Positions 12,863 to 18,288 of a DNA stretch of 18,288 nt are shown here, one piece after another (within the stretch, counting starts at the first letter, position 1; every line of letters starts with the position of its first letter). The stretch lies in NCBI GenBank assembly GCA_903905325.1, contig CAIVGA010000060.1:1-18288 (forward strand). The letters run 5' to 3'. Position numbers and translations under genes: made by a program. The notes beneath the pieces are model-generated. The model ran no database searches. It saw nothing but the letters and a program-made list of their open reading frames with translations, and had not been told where the DNA came from. This DNA is from an uncultured bacterium (lineage in GTDB: Bacteria; Patescibacteriota; Minisyncoccia; Phycocordibacterales; PALSA-1337).

Positions 12863-13591
12863 ATGGATAAAAACAAGGTTTTAGAGAAAATTGGCCTAAC
12901 AAAAAACGAAAGCGCTATATATTTGGCCCTCGTAGAGCTTGGTCCATCAAACATATCCAAGATTTCACAGAAAACCGCCATACATAGACCACTCATTTAT
13001 AAAGCACTTCCTTCCCTACTAGAAAAGAAGCTCATTACACAGAATCATCGTCAAAACAGAATGATCTACATGGCTGAACCACCAAACAGGCTTGAGGCAA
13101 TCTTTGATGATTTAAAAATTGACCTATTCGAGATTCTGCCAGATCTTGAAGACTCATATTCAAGCAATGAGCAGAAACCAAAAGTCAGGTTTCTTGAAGG
13201 CAAAGACGGAACAAAGAGAATATTTGATGACATTGTAAGAAGTCTCAAAAAGGGAGATGTATTTTATAGATATAGCTCAAACCGTGATGGCCAAGAGAAA
13301 AAAGACAAGTATGTACCACGTGGATACAGGAAAATGCGTGATGCTAAACAACTTCAGAGAGAGGTCATAACAAATGAACAAACTTCAAAGCATAAAATCC
13401 AGAAGCTAGACCGCTTTGTTAAGACAATGCCGGGAGATTTCGGACCTTTTGAGCACAACGTGACTGAGGTCATATATGGAAACAAGGTGGCTTTCATCGA
13501 CTACAACTCGGAAACTGCTATGGTTATAGAGAGTAAGAGAATAGCAGAGTTTCAAAAACACATTTTCAAGATGTTTTATAAGAAATTATAG
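12863..13591 (+). CDS. TrmB-family transcriptional regulator
   Basis: A 242-aa regulator. The N-terminal TrmB-type winged helix (residues ~1-75) reads VLEKIGLTKNESAIYLALVE, then NISKISQKTAIHRPLIYKAL and LLEKKLITQ. The C-terminal part begins KVRFLEGKDGTKRIFDDI and continues through KKGDVFYRY, the layout of the TrmB sensor domain common in archaea and CPR bacteria. The ligand cannot be told from sequence; TrmB proteins often bind sugars, but many relatives do not. A promoter and an inverted repeat overlapping its start point to autoregulation. It is divergent from the hammerhead-punctuated unit. No Shine-Dalgarno sequence or terminator is visible. Confidence 0.85.
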   Translation: MDKNKVLEKIGLTKNESAIYLALVELGPSNISKISQKTAIHRPLIYKALPSLLEKKLITQNHRQNRMIYMAEPPNRLEAIFDDLKIDLFEILPDLEDSYSSNEQKPKVRFLEGKDGTKRIFDDIVRSLKKGDVFYRYSSNRDGQEKKDKYVPRGYRKMRDAKQLQREVITNEQTSKHKIQKLDRFVKTMPGDFGPFEHNVTEVIYGNKVAFIDYNSETAMVIESKRIAEFQKHIFKMFYKKL

Positions 13592-13670
13592 TGTACCTGA
13601 ACATAAATTACCCATTTTTAGCTCTAATTCCCCCATCCACAGCTTATCCCACCCTCATATTTCACCCCTA

Positions 13671-13698
13671 TTGCCTAAAATATGGCTTAATATATAAT
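13671..13698 (+). promoter_or_regulatory. Promoter of the HU gene
   Basis: TTGCCT (13671-13676), a 16-bp spacer and a perfect TATAAT (13693-13698). The leader is about 45-50 nt without a Shine-Dalgarno sequence. Confidence 0.65.
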
Positions 13699-13753
13699 GT
13701 ACCTTACAGATCGATTATATTATTAGCCATTAATAGAACTAATCAAAAATACT

Positions 13754-14026
13754 ATGAACAAAGCAGCTATCGCAGAAGCAGTTCACGGAATCCTCGGAGG
13801 AACAAAGGTTCAGGCCGAGCAAGCCGTTGAGACAATGATCAACAGCATCATTGATTCTCTCAAGAAGGGTGAAGAGGTCTCTATTGCAGGTCTCGGTATC
13901 TTCTCAGTCAAGCAGCGTGCAGCTCGTCAGGCACGTAATCCTCGCACAGGCGAGTCTATCAACGTCCCAGCTATGAAGGTTCCAAAGTTCCGCGCCGCAA
14001 AGGCCTTGAAGGACGCAGTTAAATAA
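13754..14026 (+). CDS. HU/IHF-family DNA-binding protein
   Basis: A 90-aa nucleoid protein that binds and bends DNA as a dimer. It starts MNKAAIAEAVHGILGGTKVQ, continues VSIAGLGIFSVKQRAARQAR, and carries the β-arm signature RNPRTGESINVPAMKVPKF, which matches the GRNPxTG / P-x-F pattern of HU. The family usually has ~90 residues, so it is complete. A strong promoter precedes it and a strong terminator follows. The codon choice looks like that of a highly expressed gene (many CTC, GCA, CGT and AAG codons). Confidence 0.95.
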   Translation: MNKAAIAEAVHGILGGTKVQAEQAVETMINSIIDSLKKGEEVSIAGLGIFSVKQRAARQARNPRTGESINVPAMKVPKFRAAKALKDAVK

Positions 14027-14045
14027 ATCGGTTCCCTTTTTGGAA

Positions 14046-14078
14046 AACAAAAGGCCTCCTTAATGGAGGTTTTTTGTT
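14046..14078 (+). terminator. Terminator after the HU gene
   Basis: AACAAAAGGCCTCC pairs with GGAGGTTTTTTGTT around TTAAT (14 pairs with two G-T), and the 3' arm is the U-run. Its last T is also the first T of the next -10 box. Confidence 0.8.
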
Positions 14079-14083
14079 ATAAT
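14075..14083 (+). promoter_or_regulatory. Extended -10 of the phosphoesterase gene
   Basis: TGTTATAAT is a perfect extended -10 embedded in the 3' end of the HU terminator. The leader to the ATG at 14109 is about 18 nt. Confidence 0.6.
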
Positions 14084-14108
14084 ACCCGCACCCCCAAGAT
14101 CGACATCC

Positions 14109-14783
14109 ATGACCTACCATACCCTACTCGTCAGCGATATTCATATTGGATCCAAGATCTGTCGCACGGACAAAATAATCGAACTTTTAAAAACGACTCA
14201 ATATAAAACGCTCATAATTAACGGTGATCTTTTTGATTCTGAAGTAACAAAATCATTCGACAATATGCATTGGCAATTAGTCTCTCTAATTTCCAAGGTC
14301 GCAGAGACGCGTAAAGTAATCATGGTTGGAGGTAATCACGGCCGTAAATTAGACGGTCTGGCCCGCAAAATAGGGATTGAAATTATGGACGATCATACTT
14401 TCATTGTCGGTCCTAATAAATTCCTATGCATACACGGAGACCAATTCGATCCATTTGTGACTTATTTACCACGCACCACACACATATTTACCCATTTATT
14501 TTATATCATTCAGCATATAAATAAGAAAAACCAGAACTCCTCTATGCTTATCAAGCGTCTGAGCAAGCGTATATTGGGAGTTTCGTCACACAGACAACAA
14601 AAACTTGCCATGCATCAAGCTATTCGAAGAAATGCCAATGTTGTTATTTGTTCTCATACCCATTTACCGTATACAAATTCAAAAAATAATTTGCTCTACA
14701 TAAACTCTGGTTCATTCTGTGATAATCCTTCTACTTATGTGACCATTGATCACAGGGGTAACGCCAAGCTGGAAAGGATATAG
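14109..14783 (+). CDS. Calcineurin-like metallophosphoesterase
   Basis: A 224-aa cytoplasmic phosphoesterase with the two-metal motifs in order: SDIHIGS (Asp10, His12), INGDLFDSE (Asp40), GGNHGRK (Asn76, His77), CIHGDQFDPF (His108, Asp110) and CSHTHLP near residue 182. The layout and the HGDQFD block recall UDP-2,3-diacylglucosamine hydrolases (LpxH-like). CPR bacteria generally lack lipid A, however, so the substrate is uncertain. GNH is followed by Gly where GNHD is usual. It begins after the HU terminator with its own extended -10 and is probably a single-gene unit. No clear terminator follows; the A-run/T-run at about 14800-14813 is weak. Confidence 0.88.
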   Translation: MTYHTLLVSDIHIGSKICRTDKIIELLKTTQYKTLIINGDLFDSEVTKSFDNMHWQLVSLISKVAETRKVIMVGGNHGRKLDGLARKIGIEIMDDHTFIVGPNKFLCIHGDQFDPFVTYLPRTTHIFTHLFYIIQHINKKNQNSSMLIKRLSKRILGVSSHRQQKLAMHQAIRRNANVVICSHTHLPYTNSKNNLLYINSGSFCDNPSTYVTIDHRGNAKLERI

Positions 14784-14822
14784 GATATACTTGGGATAAA
14801 AAGGCGGTTTTTTGTTGACCCC

Positions 14823-14848
14823 ACCTTTCTGCCACTACCTTTCTGCCA
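14823..14848 (+). repeat. Tandem 12-mer ACCTTTCTGCCA x2 upstream of the kinase-like gene
   Basis: Two exact copies at 14823-14834 and 14837-14848, 14 bp apart start to start. They end just before the -10 box, where a -35 or activator site would be expected. Confidence 0.6.
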
Positions 14849-14857
14849 AATTTCATA

Positions 14858-14863
14858 TATACT
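14858..14863 (+). promoter_or_regulatory. -10 box of the kinase-like gene, leaderless
   Basis: TATACT, 6 nt before the ATG at 14870. No consensus -35 is present. The tandem ACCTTTCTGCCA repeat occupies that position, which may mean activator-dependent transcription. Confidence 0.5.
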
Positions 14864-14869
14864 ATCTCC

Positions 14870-15676
14870 ATGCCAGAATCTGAATTAAAAGTAGGACACT
14901 TCGACAGCCATGATCACAGCCAGGAAGAGCACCCTCAACTTTCTATTGAAAAAGTTGATATTCAGGTCAGGAATCTTATTGAGGCTATTTTGACCAATAG
15001 AACAGATTTCCTTGGAAACGGGTTAACTGCTGAAGTATACATACCAGAAGAATCAGAGAAAATTTGTTTCAAAATTTGTTGTTATCGTGAAGTATTAGGA
15101 AAAAATCCTCCTAAATCAAGTATTCGTACCACAACAACATTTGAGCCTAGTCATCCGAAATATGGCTATCATTCACCAGATACAGAGGGTACATTTTTGC
15201 AAGAATTGCATACCTTATCCAAAGAAGTAGATATTCCCAATCCGTGTTGTTGGGCAATTTATAAACAAACTGATGATGGTGATACTTACTCTACAAAAGA
15301 ACTCATATACGTGCTGGCAATGGAACGATTGGATGCGGTATCGATAAAAGATGTTATTGAAAAACGTGCTGTACTTCCCACAACTTTTAACTTTGAAACT
15401 TTCTTCAAAAAACTAAGAGTTTTTATATCCAAAATGCATGAAAAAGGAATATACCATCGTGATCTGCACGAGGGCAATATCATGATTGATGATAATGGAA
15501 ATCCGTGTGTAATAGATTTCGGTAAAGCTGCACGTGGATTCGGAGATGATGTATATGACATTGATTATCGTGAAGGCGGCCAACTCAGAAAAGGAAAGCT
15601 TACCAGCGATGAGGAATATGTGAATCAAGTTGAGAGATTGTTAATTAAACATATGACAAAAGACACGACCGTTTAA
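14870..15676 (+). CDS. Protein-kinase-like protein
   Basis: A 268-aa protein with a eukaryotic-type kinase fold. LGNGLTAEVY (about 48-57) resembles the glycine loop. Lys68 in ICFKIC is the likely ATP-anchoring lysine. HRDLHEGNIMI holds the catalytic loop (His196, Asp198, Asn203), and VIDFGKA holds the metal-binding DFG (Asp216). The His-rich, acidic start (GHFDSHDHSQEEHP) is outside the kinase core. An insertion between the lysine and the C-lobe is rich in Ser, Thr and Pro. The C-lobe after DFG is short, as in RIO/KdkA-like or lipopolysaccharide-kinase-like small kinases, so the substrate may be protein or a small molecule. It appears monocistronic with a leaderless promoter. Confidence 0.8.
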   Translation: MPESELKVGHFDSHDHSQEEHPQLSIEKVDIQVRNLIEAILTNRTDFLGNGLTAEVYIPEESEKICFKICCYREVLGKNPPKSSIRTTTTFEPSHPKYGYHSPDTEGTFLQELHTLSKEVDIPNPCCWAIYKQTDDGDTYSTKELIYVLAMERLDAVSIKDVIEKRAVLPTTFNFETFFKKLRVFISKMHEKGIYHRDLHEGNIMIDDNGNPCVIDFGKAARGFGDDVYDIDYREGGQLRKGKLTSDEEYVNQVERLLIKHMTKDTTV

Positions 15677-15690
15677 TCCAGCAGTGTGGT

Positions 15691-15719
15691 TTGACAAATA
15701 TTATTATATATGTAATTAT
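15691..15719 (+). promoter_or_regulatory. Promoter of the 67-aa gene
   Basis: TTGACA (15691-15696), a 17-bp spacer and AATTAT (15714-15719), with the ATG 9 nt further on. This overlaps the in-frame GTG at 15684 and rules that start out. Confidence 0.5.
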
Positions 15720-15728
15720 GAAATAAGT

Positions 15729-15932
15729 ATGAAGATGTTCAATCAAAGTGAATGTGAAGCTGCGGCAAAGGAAATGTTACGCGACAATAAGGCCTTGAAA
15801 GCTCTGGAATTGGTGACGATCATCCGAGTGGGTACAAAGGAATACGAAGAAAAACTCGCCGGAACCAAGACCCCAACACCAGTGTCATCATTCAAAGTCG
15901 ATAACATTGACTTCGCAGTTTTCATGAACTGA
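15729..15932 (+). CDS. Small hypothetical protein
   Basis: A 67-aa soluble protein, MKMFNQSECEAAAKEMLRDN at its start, ending SFKVDNIDFAVFMN. It is probably a helical N-terminal half and a mixed C-terminal half. I recognise no family. I choose ATG 15729 because the upstream GTG lies within the promoter. A strong terminator follows 16 nt after the stop, so the gene is a complete transcription unit despite its size. Confidence 0.6.
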   Translation: MKMFNQSECEAAAKEMLRDNKALKALELVTIIRVGTKEYEEKLAGTKTPTPVSSFKVDNIDFAVFMN

Positions 15933-15948
15933 AACCAACTATCTTCCC

Positions 15949-15977
15949 CCGTCACATTGGGTGTGTGACGGTTTTTG
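15949..15977 (+). terminator. Terminator of the 67-aa gene
   Basis: CCGTCACA and TGTGACGG form a perfect 8-bp stem around a 7-nt loop, followed by TTTTTG. Confidence 0.85.
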
Positions 15978-16011
15978 TTTTATAAAATTTGTTACTAACT
16001 AGACGATTCGC

Positions 16012-16085
16012 TGGTGCGGGATAGGAGAGTCGAACTCCTCACCACAGTTTGGAAAACTGTTATTATACCGATTAACTAATCCCGC
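16012..16085 (-). tRNA. tRNA-Gly (anticodon UCC)
   Basis: The minus strand folds as a full cloverleaf: acceptor GCGGGAT/ATCCCGC, anticodon stem ACAGT/ACTGT around TTTCCAA (anticodon TCC), and T arm AGGAG-TTCGACT-CTCCT. The discriminator and CCA (ACCA, 16015-16012) are encoded. The 5' end lies only 2 nt after the stop codon of the membrane protein gene upstream. Confidence 0.95.
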
Positions 16086-16087
16086 AT

Positions 16088-16576
16088 TTATTTTTTCTCT
16101 TCGCCACCAGACTTCCCTACACTGGCCGCCGATGTAGGATGACGCATTTTATACTCTTCGTCAACTTCTTCTTTCATTTCATCGACTTCTTTTTTCATCT
16201 CTTTAATCGTTGTCTGAATTTTCTTCAACTCATTTTCTTCCTCCTCTACTTCCTTCTCTGTCTTATCAGTCACCTTCTTTTGCTTCTTAATACCACTAAT
16301 CAATATCGTATCACCAACGAAATATGACACAAACAAACCGATCAAAAGAAGAATGACTGTGACGATAATAAGATTTGTTGGCTCATAAAATATCGCACCC
16401 AACCATCCGCCTTGTGATTGAAGAATATCAGCAGTGTGCCATACCCCTCTCCAAAAAAGCACGACCGCAATACCACCGATAATAGTATAAACAATCGGAT
16501 ATTGACTCAGATGTCCACGTACGACATCTTCAAGCTTATCGAAGAAATTATATATTTTCTTATAGATTTCTCTCAT
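16088..16576 (-). CDS. Hypothetical membrane protein with coiled-coil tail
   Basis: A 162-aa protein with two hydrophobic helices: about residues 26-47 (YPIVYTIIGGIAVVLFW) and 67-95 (NLIIVTVILLLIGLFVSYFV). A Lys/Glu-rich coiled coil follows (about 97-145) and then a short polar tail ending GKSGGEEKK. The coiled coil probably faces the cytoplasm. I recognise no family. It lies between tRNA-Pro (upstream) and tRNA-Gly (2 nt downstream) on one strand. The mRNA 3' end is therefore likely set by RNase P cutting at the tRNA. No terminator lies between the three. Confidence 0.75.
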   Translation of the reverse strand: MREIYKKIYNFFDKLEDVVRGHLSQYPIVYTIIGGIAVVLFWRGVWHTADILQSQGGWLGAIFYEPTNLIIVTVILLLIGLFVSYFVGDTILISGIKKQKKVTDKTEKEVEEEENELKKIQTTIKEMKKEVDEMKEEVDEEYKMRHPTSAASVGKSGGEEKK

Positions 16577-16617
16577 GATTTATATGTCGCACACTTTCAC
16601 TACTTTATACTAACTTG

Positions 16618-16690
16618 TCGGGGCGCCGGGATTCGAACCCGGAGTCACCTCTTCCCAAAAGAGGCATGTTAGCCGTTACACCACGCCCCG
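16618..16690 (-). tRNA. tRNA-Pro (anticodon UGG)
   Basis: Minus strand: acceptor CGGGGCG/CGCCCCG, anticodon stem CCTCT/AGAGG around TTTGGGA (anticodon TGG), and T arm CCGGG-TTCGAAT-CCCGG. Discriminator A. CCA is not encoded (CAA follows). It is upstream of the coiled-coil membrane protein gene and may be co-transcribed with it. Confidence 0.95.
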
Positions 16691-16762
16691 ATTTACAAAT
16701 TACCTTGCTCTACATAGACGCCTTAATTTTTACAACGCCGTTCGAATATCCTAACATAAATC

Positions 16763-17176
16763 TTACAAAATAACATTCTTTAGCCATTTAACACGGGCTT
16801 TTCTTGTCTTCATATTGATATAGACACATAAAACATGAAAATAAAACTCCGTATCTAGTCCGAAACATATCCCGTCAGTATTTACACCAGAATCACACAT
16901 ATATGTTTGAATCATTCTACGAATATGCCTAGTTTTGAGAGAATGTACATTATCTTCTGGACGAAATCCAGTCCAATACCCCGTTATACTTTTTACTTCA
17001 AAAAAATGTAGAGGGCGACAAATACCAGATGTTTCACGTGCAACATTTTCAACAGCAACGATATCCAGTTCACCCCATTTCTTCTGATAATTTCGTGAAA
17101 CAATCACAAATCCCCTCTTTTCAAGGTATCTGCAAGCAATATCCTCACCAATATTTCCAGTCGATCTAGTACTCAT
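16763..17176 (-). CDS. yraN: YraN / UPF0102-family nuclease-like protein
   Basis: A 137-aa protein of the UPF0102 family, which has a PD-(D/E)XK nuclease fold. The hallmarks are present: NIGEDIACRYLEKRGFVIV (G-E-A-YL), SRNYQKKWGELDIVAVEN (RN...GE-D core) and HFFEVKSITGYWTG (E-V-K core). The family norm is ~115-125 residues; here a short insertion (NVARETSGICRP) separates the two core strands. A role in DNA repair or recombination is suspected for the family but is not settled. The last stretch is basic. It lies between tRNA-Pro and a DnaA-box-containing spacer, on the same strand as the tRNAs. Confidence 0.88.
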   Translation of the reverse strand: MSTRSTGNIGEDIACRYLEKRGFVIVSRNYQKKWGELDIVAVENVARETSGICRPLHFFEVKSITGYWTGFRPEDNVHSLKTRHIRRMIQTYMCDSGVNTDGICFGLDTEFYFHVLCVYINMKTRKARVKWLKNVIL

Positions 17177-17250
17177 AAATTAATATGAATTAACGACAAA
17201 TTTTACGTTTTGTAACACCTTTTTGATGACTTTTAAAGTGTCCCAAAGAT

Positions 17251-17407
17251 AAATAGCTCAATAAAGCCATTTTCTAGAAAGGACAAGAAATTAACATCAA
17301 AACGACGATTTATAGCCATAAATTATGTCTTTTATAAACGTCATCCACAGAGTTATCCACAGTTTGAATAACCCAATATCTTCAAAATAGCTCAATAAAG
17401 CCATTTA
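17251..17407. repeat. Direct repeat flanking a DnaA-box pair
   Basis: A near-identical element of 22-23 bp (AAATAGCTCAATAAAGC...) occurs at 17251-17272 and again at 17384-17406, differing by one extra C. Between them, at 17340-17360, lie CATCCACAG and a perfect DnaA box, TTATCCACA (17352-17360). The 17177-17436 spacer is strongly AT-rich and contains no open frame I support. Confidence 0.55.
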
Positions 17408-17438
17408 TATTGCTCTTCGCGGCAGGCGAAGCGAATTG

Positions 17439-17509
17439 TGCGGGTAGGGAGAATCGAACTCCCACCTCGTCCTTGGCAAGGACGCGTCCTACCACTAAAC
17501 GATACCCGC
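17439..17509 (-). tRNA. tRNA-Gly (anticodon GCC)
   Basis: Minus strand: acceptor GCGGGTA/TACCCGC, anticodon stem CGTCC/GGACG around TTGCCAA (anticodon GCC), and T arm GGGAG-TTCGATT-CTCCC. Discriminator A. CCA is not encoded. Confidence 0.95.
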
Positions 17510-17591
17510 AAAATACTAACGCAGTGTAGTATAGCGTAACTTTATTTTTTTACCAAGTTTTTCTTTTTTTCACGCTTCCAAAAACTTTTTG

Positions 17592-17664
17592 TGCGCCCGG
17601 TAGGACTCGAACCTACAACCCCTTGGTCCGAAGCCAAGTGCTCTATCCTTTGAGCCACGGGCGC
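17592..17664 (-). tRNA. tRNA-Arg (anticodon UCG)
   Basis: Minus strand: acceptor GCGCCCG/CGGGCGC, anticodon stem CTTGG/CCAAG around CTTCGGA (anticodon TCG), and T arm GTAGG-TTCGAGT-CCTAC. Discriminator A, no encoded CCA. Its first base directly follows the stop codon of the gene upstream. Confidence 0.95.
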
Positions 17665-18288
17665 TTATAACTTGTTACTATAATACTGGATAAGTAACTT
17701 TTGCCAAGCCTTCATAACTCTCAAGTAACGTATGCCGCCAACGCCGAGTCTAACACATCCCTGGTAATCAGGGTTTTTCTTCACATTGTGTGGAGTTTTC
17801 TTGTATATTGTCTTTTGGAATAAATATGGCTCTACAGCAAGCTTTTCTGACCAAAATATCTGCGAGTTTTCATAACCAGGTATGTCATGAATAAATAATC
17901 TGATTTTAATTTTATCATGGCCTATCAATAAAAACTTCTGAATCCATTTGTACATAAAAATAATCATATCGGAGTCAGAATTAACAAAATTAAACTGACT
18001 GTCACGTTTAGATCCTTCTGCCCAATACAATGCGACACCAATAAGAAAAACTGGATCCAAACAAAATTTTTGAAAATCTATCTTTGCTTCATCTTCTACT
18101 TTTTTCTCACGAACAGCTCTATTTGACCGATTTGTAAATATAGTTTTAATTCTTCCCTCATTCTGCCTCTCCATCATCCGTTTCTTTAAAAAAGCCTCCT
18201 CATTAGCAGAAAGTCTGATATACTTTAACCATCCAGACAACAGACCTTTGGAAACACTTATTTCCTTCTGGATTTCTTTATAACTAAA
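17665..18288 (-). CDS. HTH protein with LAGLIDADG-like core (5' end outside window)
   Basis: The frame is open to the window edge, so at least 207 residues are present and the true start lies outside; the TTG at 18240 is an internal Leu codon. The visible start, SYKEIQKEISVSKGLLSGWL, reads as a helix-turn-helix (KEISVSKGLLSGWLK). A charged linker follows, then a core FLIGVALYWAEGSKRDSQFN with NSDSDMI further on, ending in VRLGVGGIRYLRVMKAWQKLL. A [L/I]-G-x-A-L-Y-W-x-E-G-[S/T]-K block after an HTH is familiar from conserved hypothetical proteins in actinobacteria and CPR, and it resembles the LAGLIDADG homing-endonuclease helix. Whether it cuts DNA is unknown. The stop TAA directly abuts tRNA-Arg. 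Confidence 0.7.
   Translation of the reverse strand, partial: FSYKEIQKEISVSKGLLSGWLKYIRLSANEEAFLKKRMMERQNEGRIKTIFTNRSNRAVREKKVEDEAKIDFQKFCLDPVFLIGVALYWAEGSKRDSQFNFVNSDSDMIIFMYKWIQKFLLIGHDKIKIRLFIHDIPGYENSQIFWSEKLAVEPYLFQKTIYKKTPHNVKKNPDYQGCVRLGVGGIRYLRVMKAWQKLLIQYYSNKL

Noticed and set aside
14795..14815. Terminator after the phosphoesterase gene
   Set aside because: Only an A-run, GGCGG and a T-run are present; no GC-paired stem can be drawn.

Overview
The window looks like a chromosomal segment of a Candidate Phyla Radiation (Patescibacteria, probably Parcubacteria-type) bacterium. This is inferred from a trigger factor that lacks its PPIase domain, small Pro/Gln-rich secreted and single-helix membrane proteins, few Shine-Dalgarno sequences, and several genes whose -10 box lies only 6-9 nt before the start codon. 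No rRNA or other definitive taxonomic marker is present.

Layout. Positions 1-260 hold a minus-strand promoter with a hairpin-rich leader pointing out of the window. A minus-strand two-helix membrane protein follows (258-974). The plus-strand block 1243-5828 carries a membrane pyrophosphatase (hppA), a secreted Pro/Gln-rich protein, a single-helix membrane protein and trigger factor (tig). The minus-strand block 5897-7725 carries clpP-rsmE, a 32-aa membrane peptide and a 63-aa basic protein. RNase Y (rny) has its own promoter and long leader (7826-9540) and converges with a BRO/antirepressor-like gene (9600-10433).

The most striking region is 10540-12862, read on the minus strand. Three 49-nt elements (11308-11356, 11784-11832, 12324-12372) fold as complete type III hammerhead self-cleaving ribozymes, with a GUC cleavage site, CUGANGA and GAAA core, 6-bp stem I, 4-bp stem II capped by AAAA, and a short stem III. 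Stem I differs between copies but stays fully paired, which is covariation inside one window. Each ribozyme sits upstream of a small gene (a 126-aa unknown protein, a HIT-family protein, a ~209-aa unknown protein). A common transcript would therefore be cut into single-gene RNAs. Strong hairpins precede two of the ribozymes, and a hairpin-dense 150-nt stretch lies upstream of the first. A TrmB-type regulator is divergently encoded. An inverted repeat overlaps its promoter, and a similar one overlaps the candidate promoter of the third gene.

The right-hand part (13591-18288) contains an HU protein, a calcineurin-like phosphoesterase, a kinase-like protein, a 67-aa unknown protein, four minus-strand tRNAs (Gly-UCC, Pro-UGG, Gly-GCC, Arg-UCG), a coiled-coil membrane protein between two of them, YraN, a DnaA-box-bearing spacer with a direct repeat, and a helix-turn-helix protein cut by the window end. 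Two of the tRNAs begin 0 and 2 nt after an upstream stop codon.
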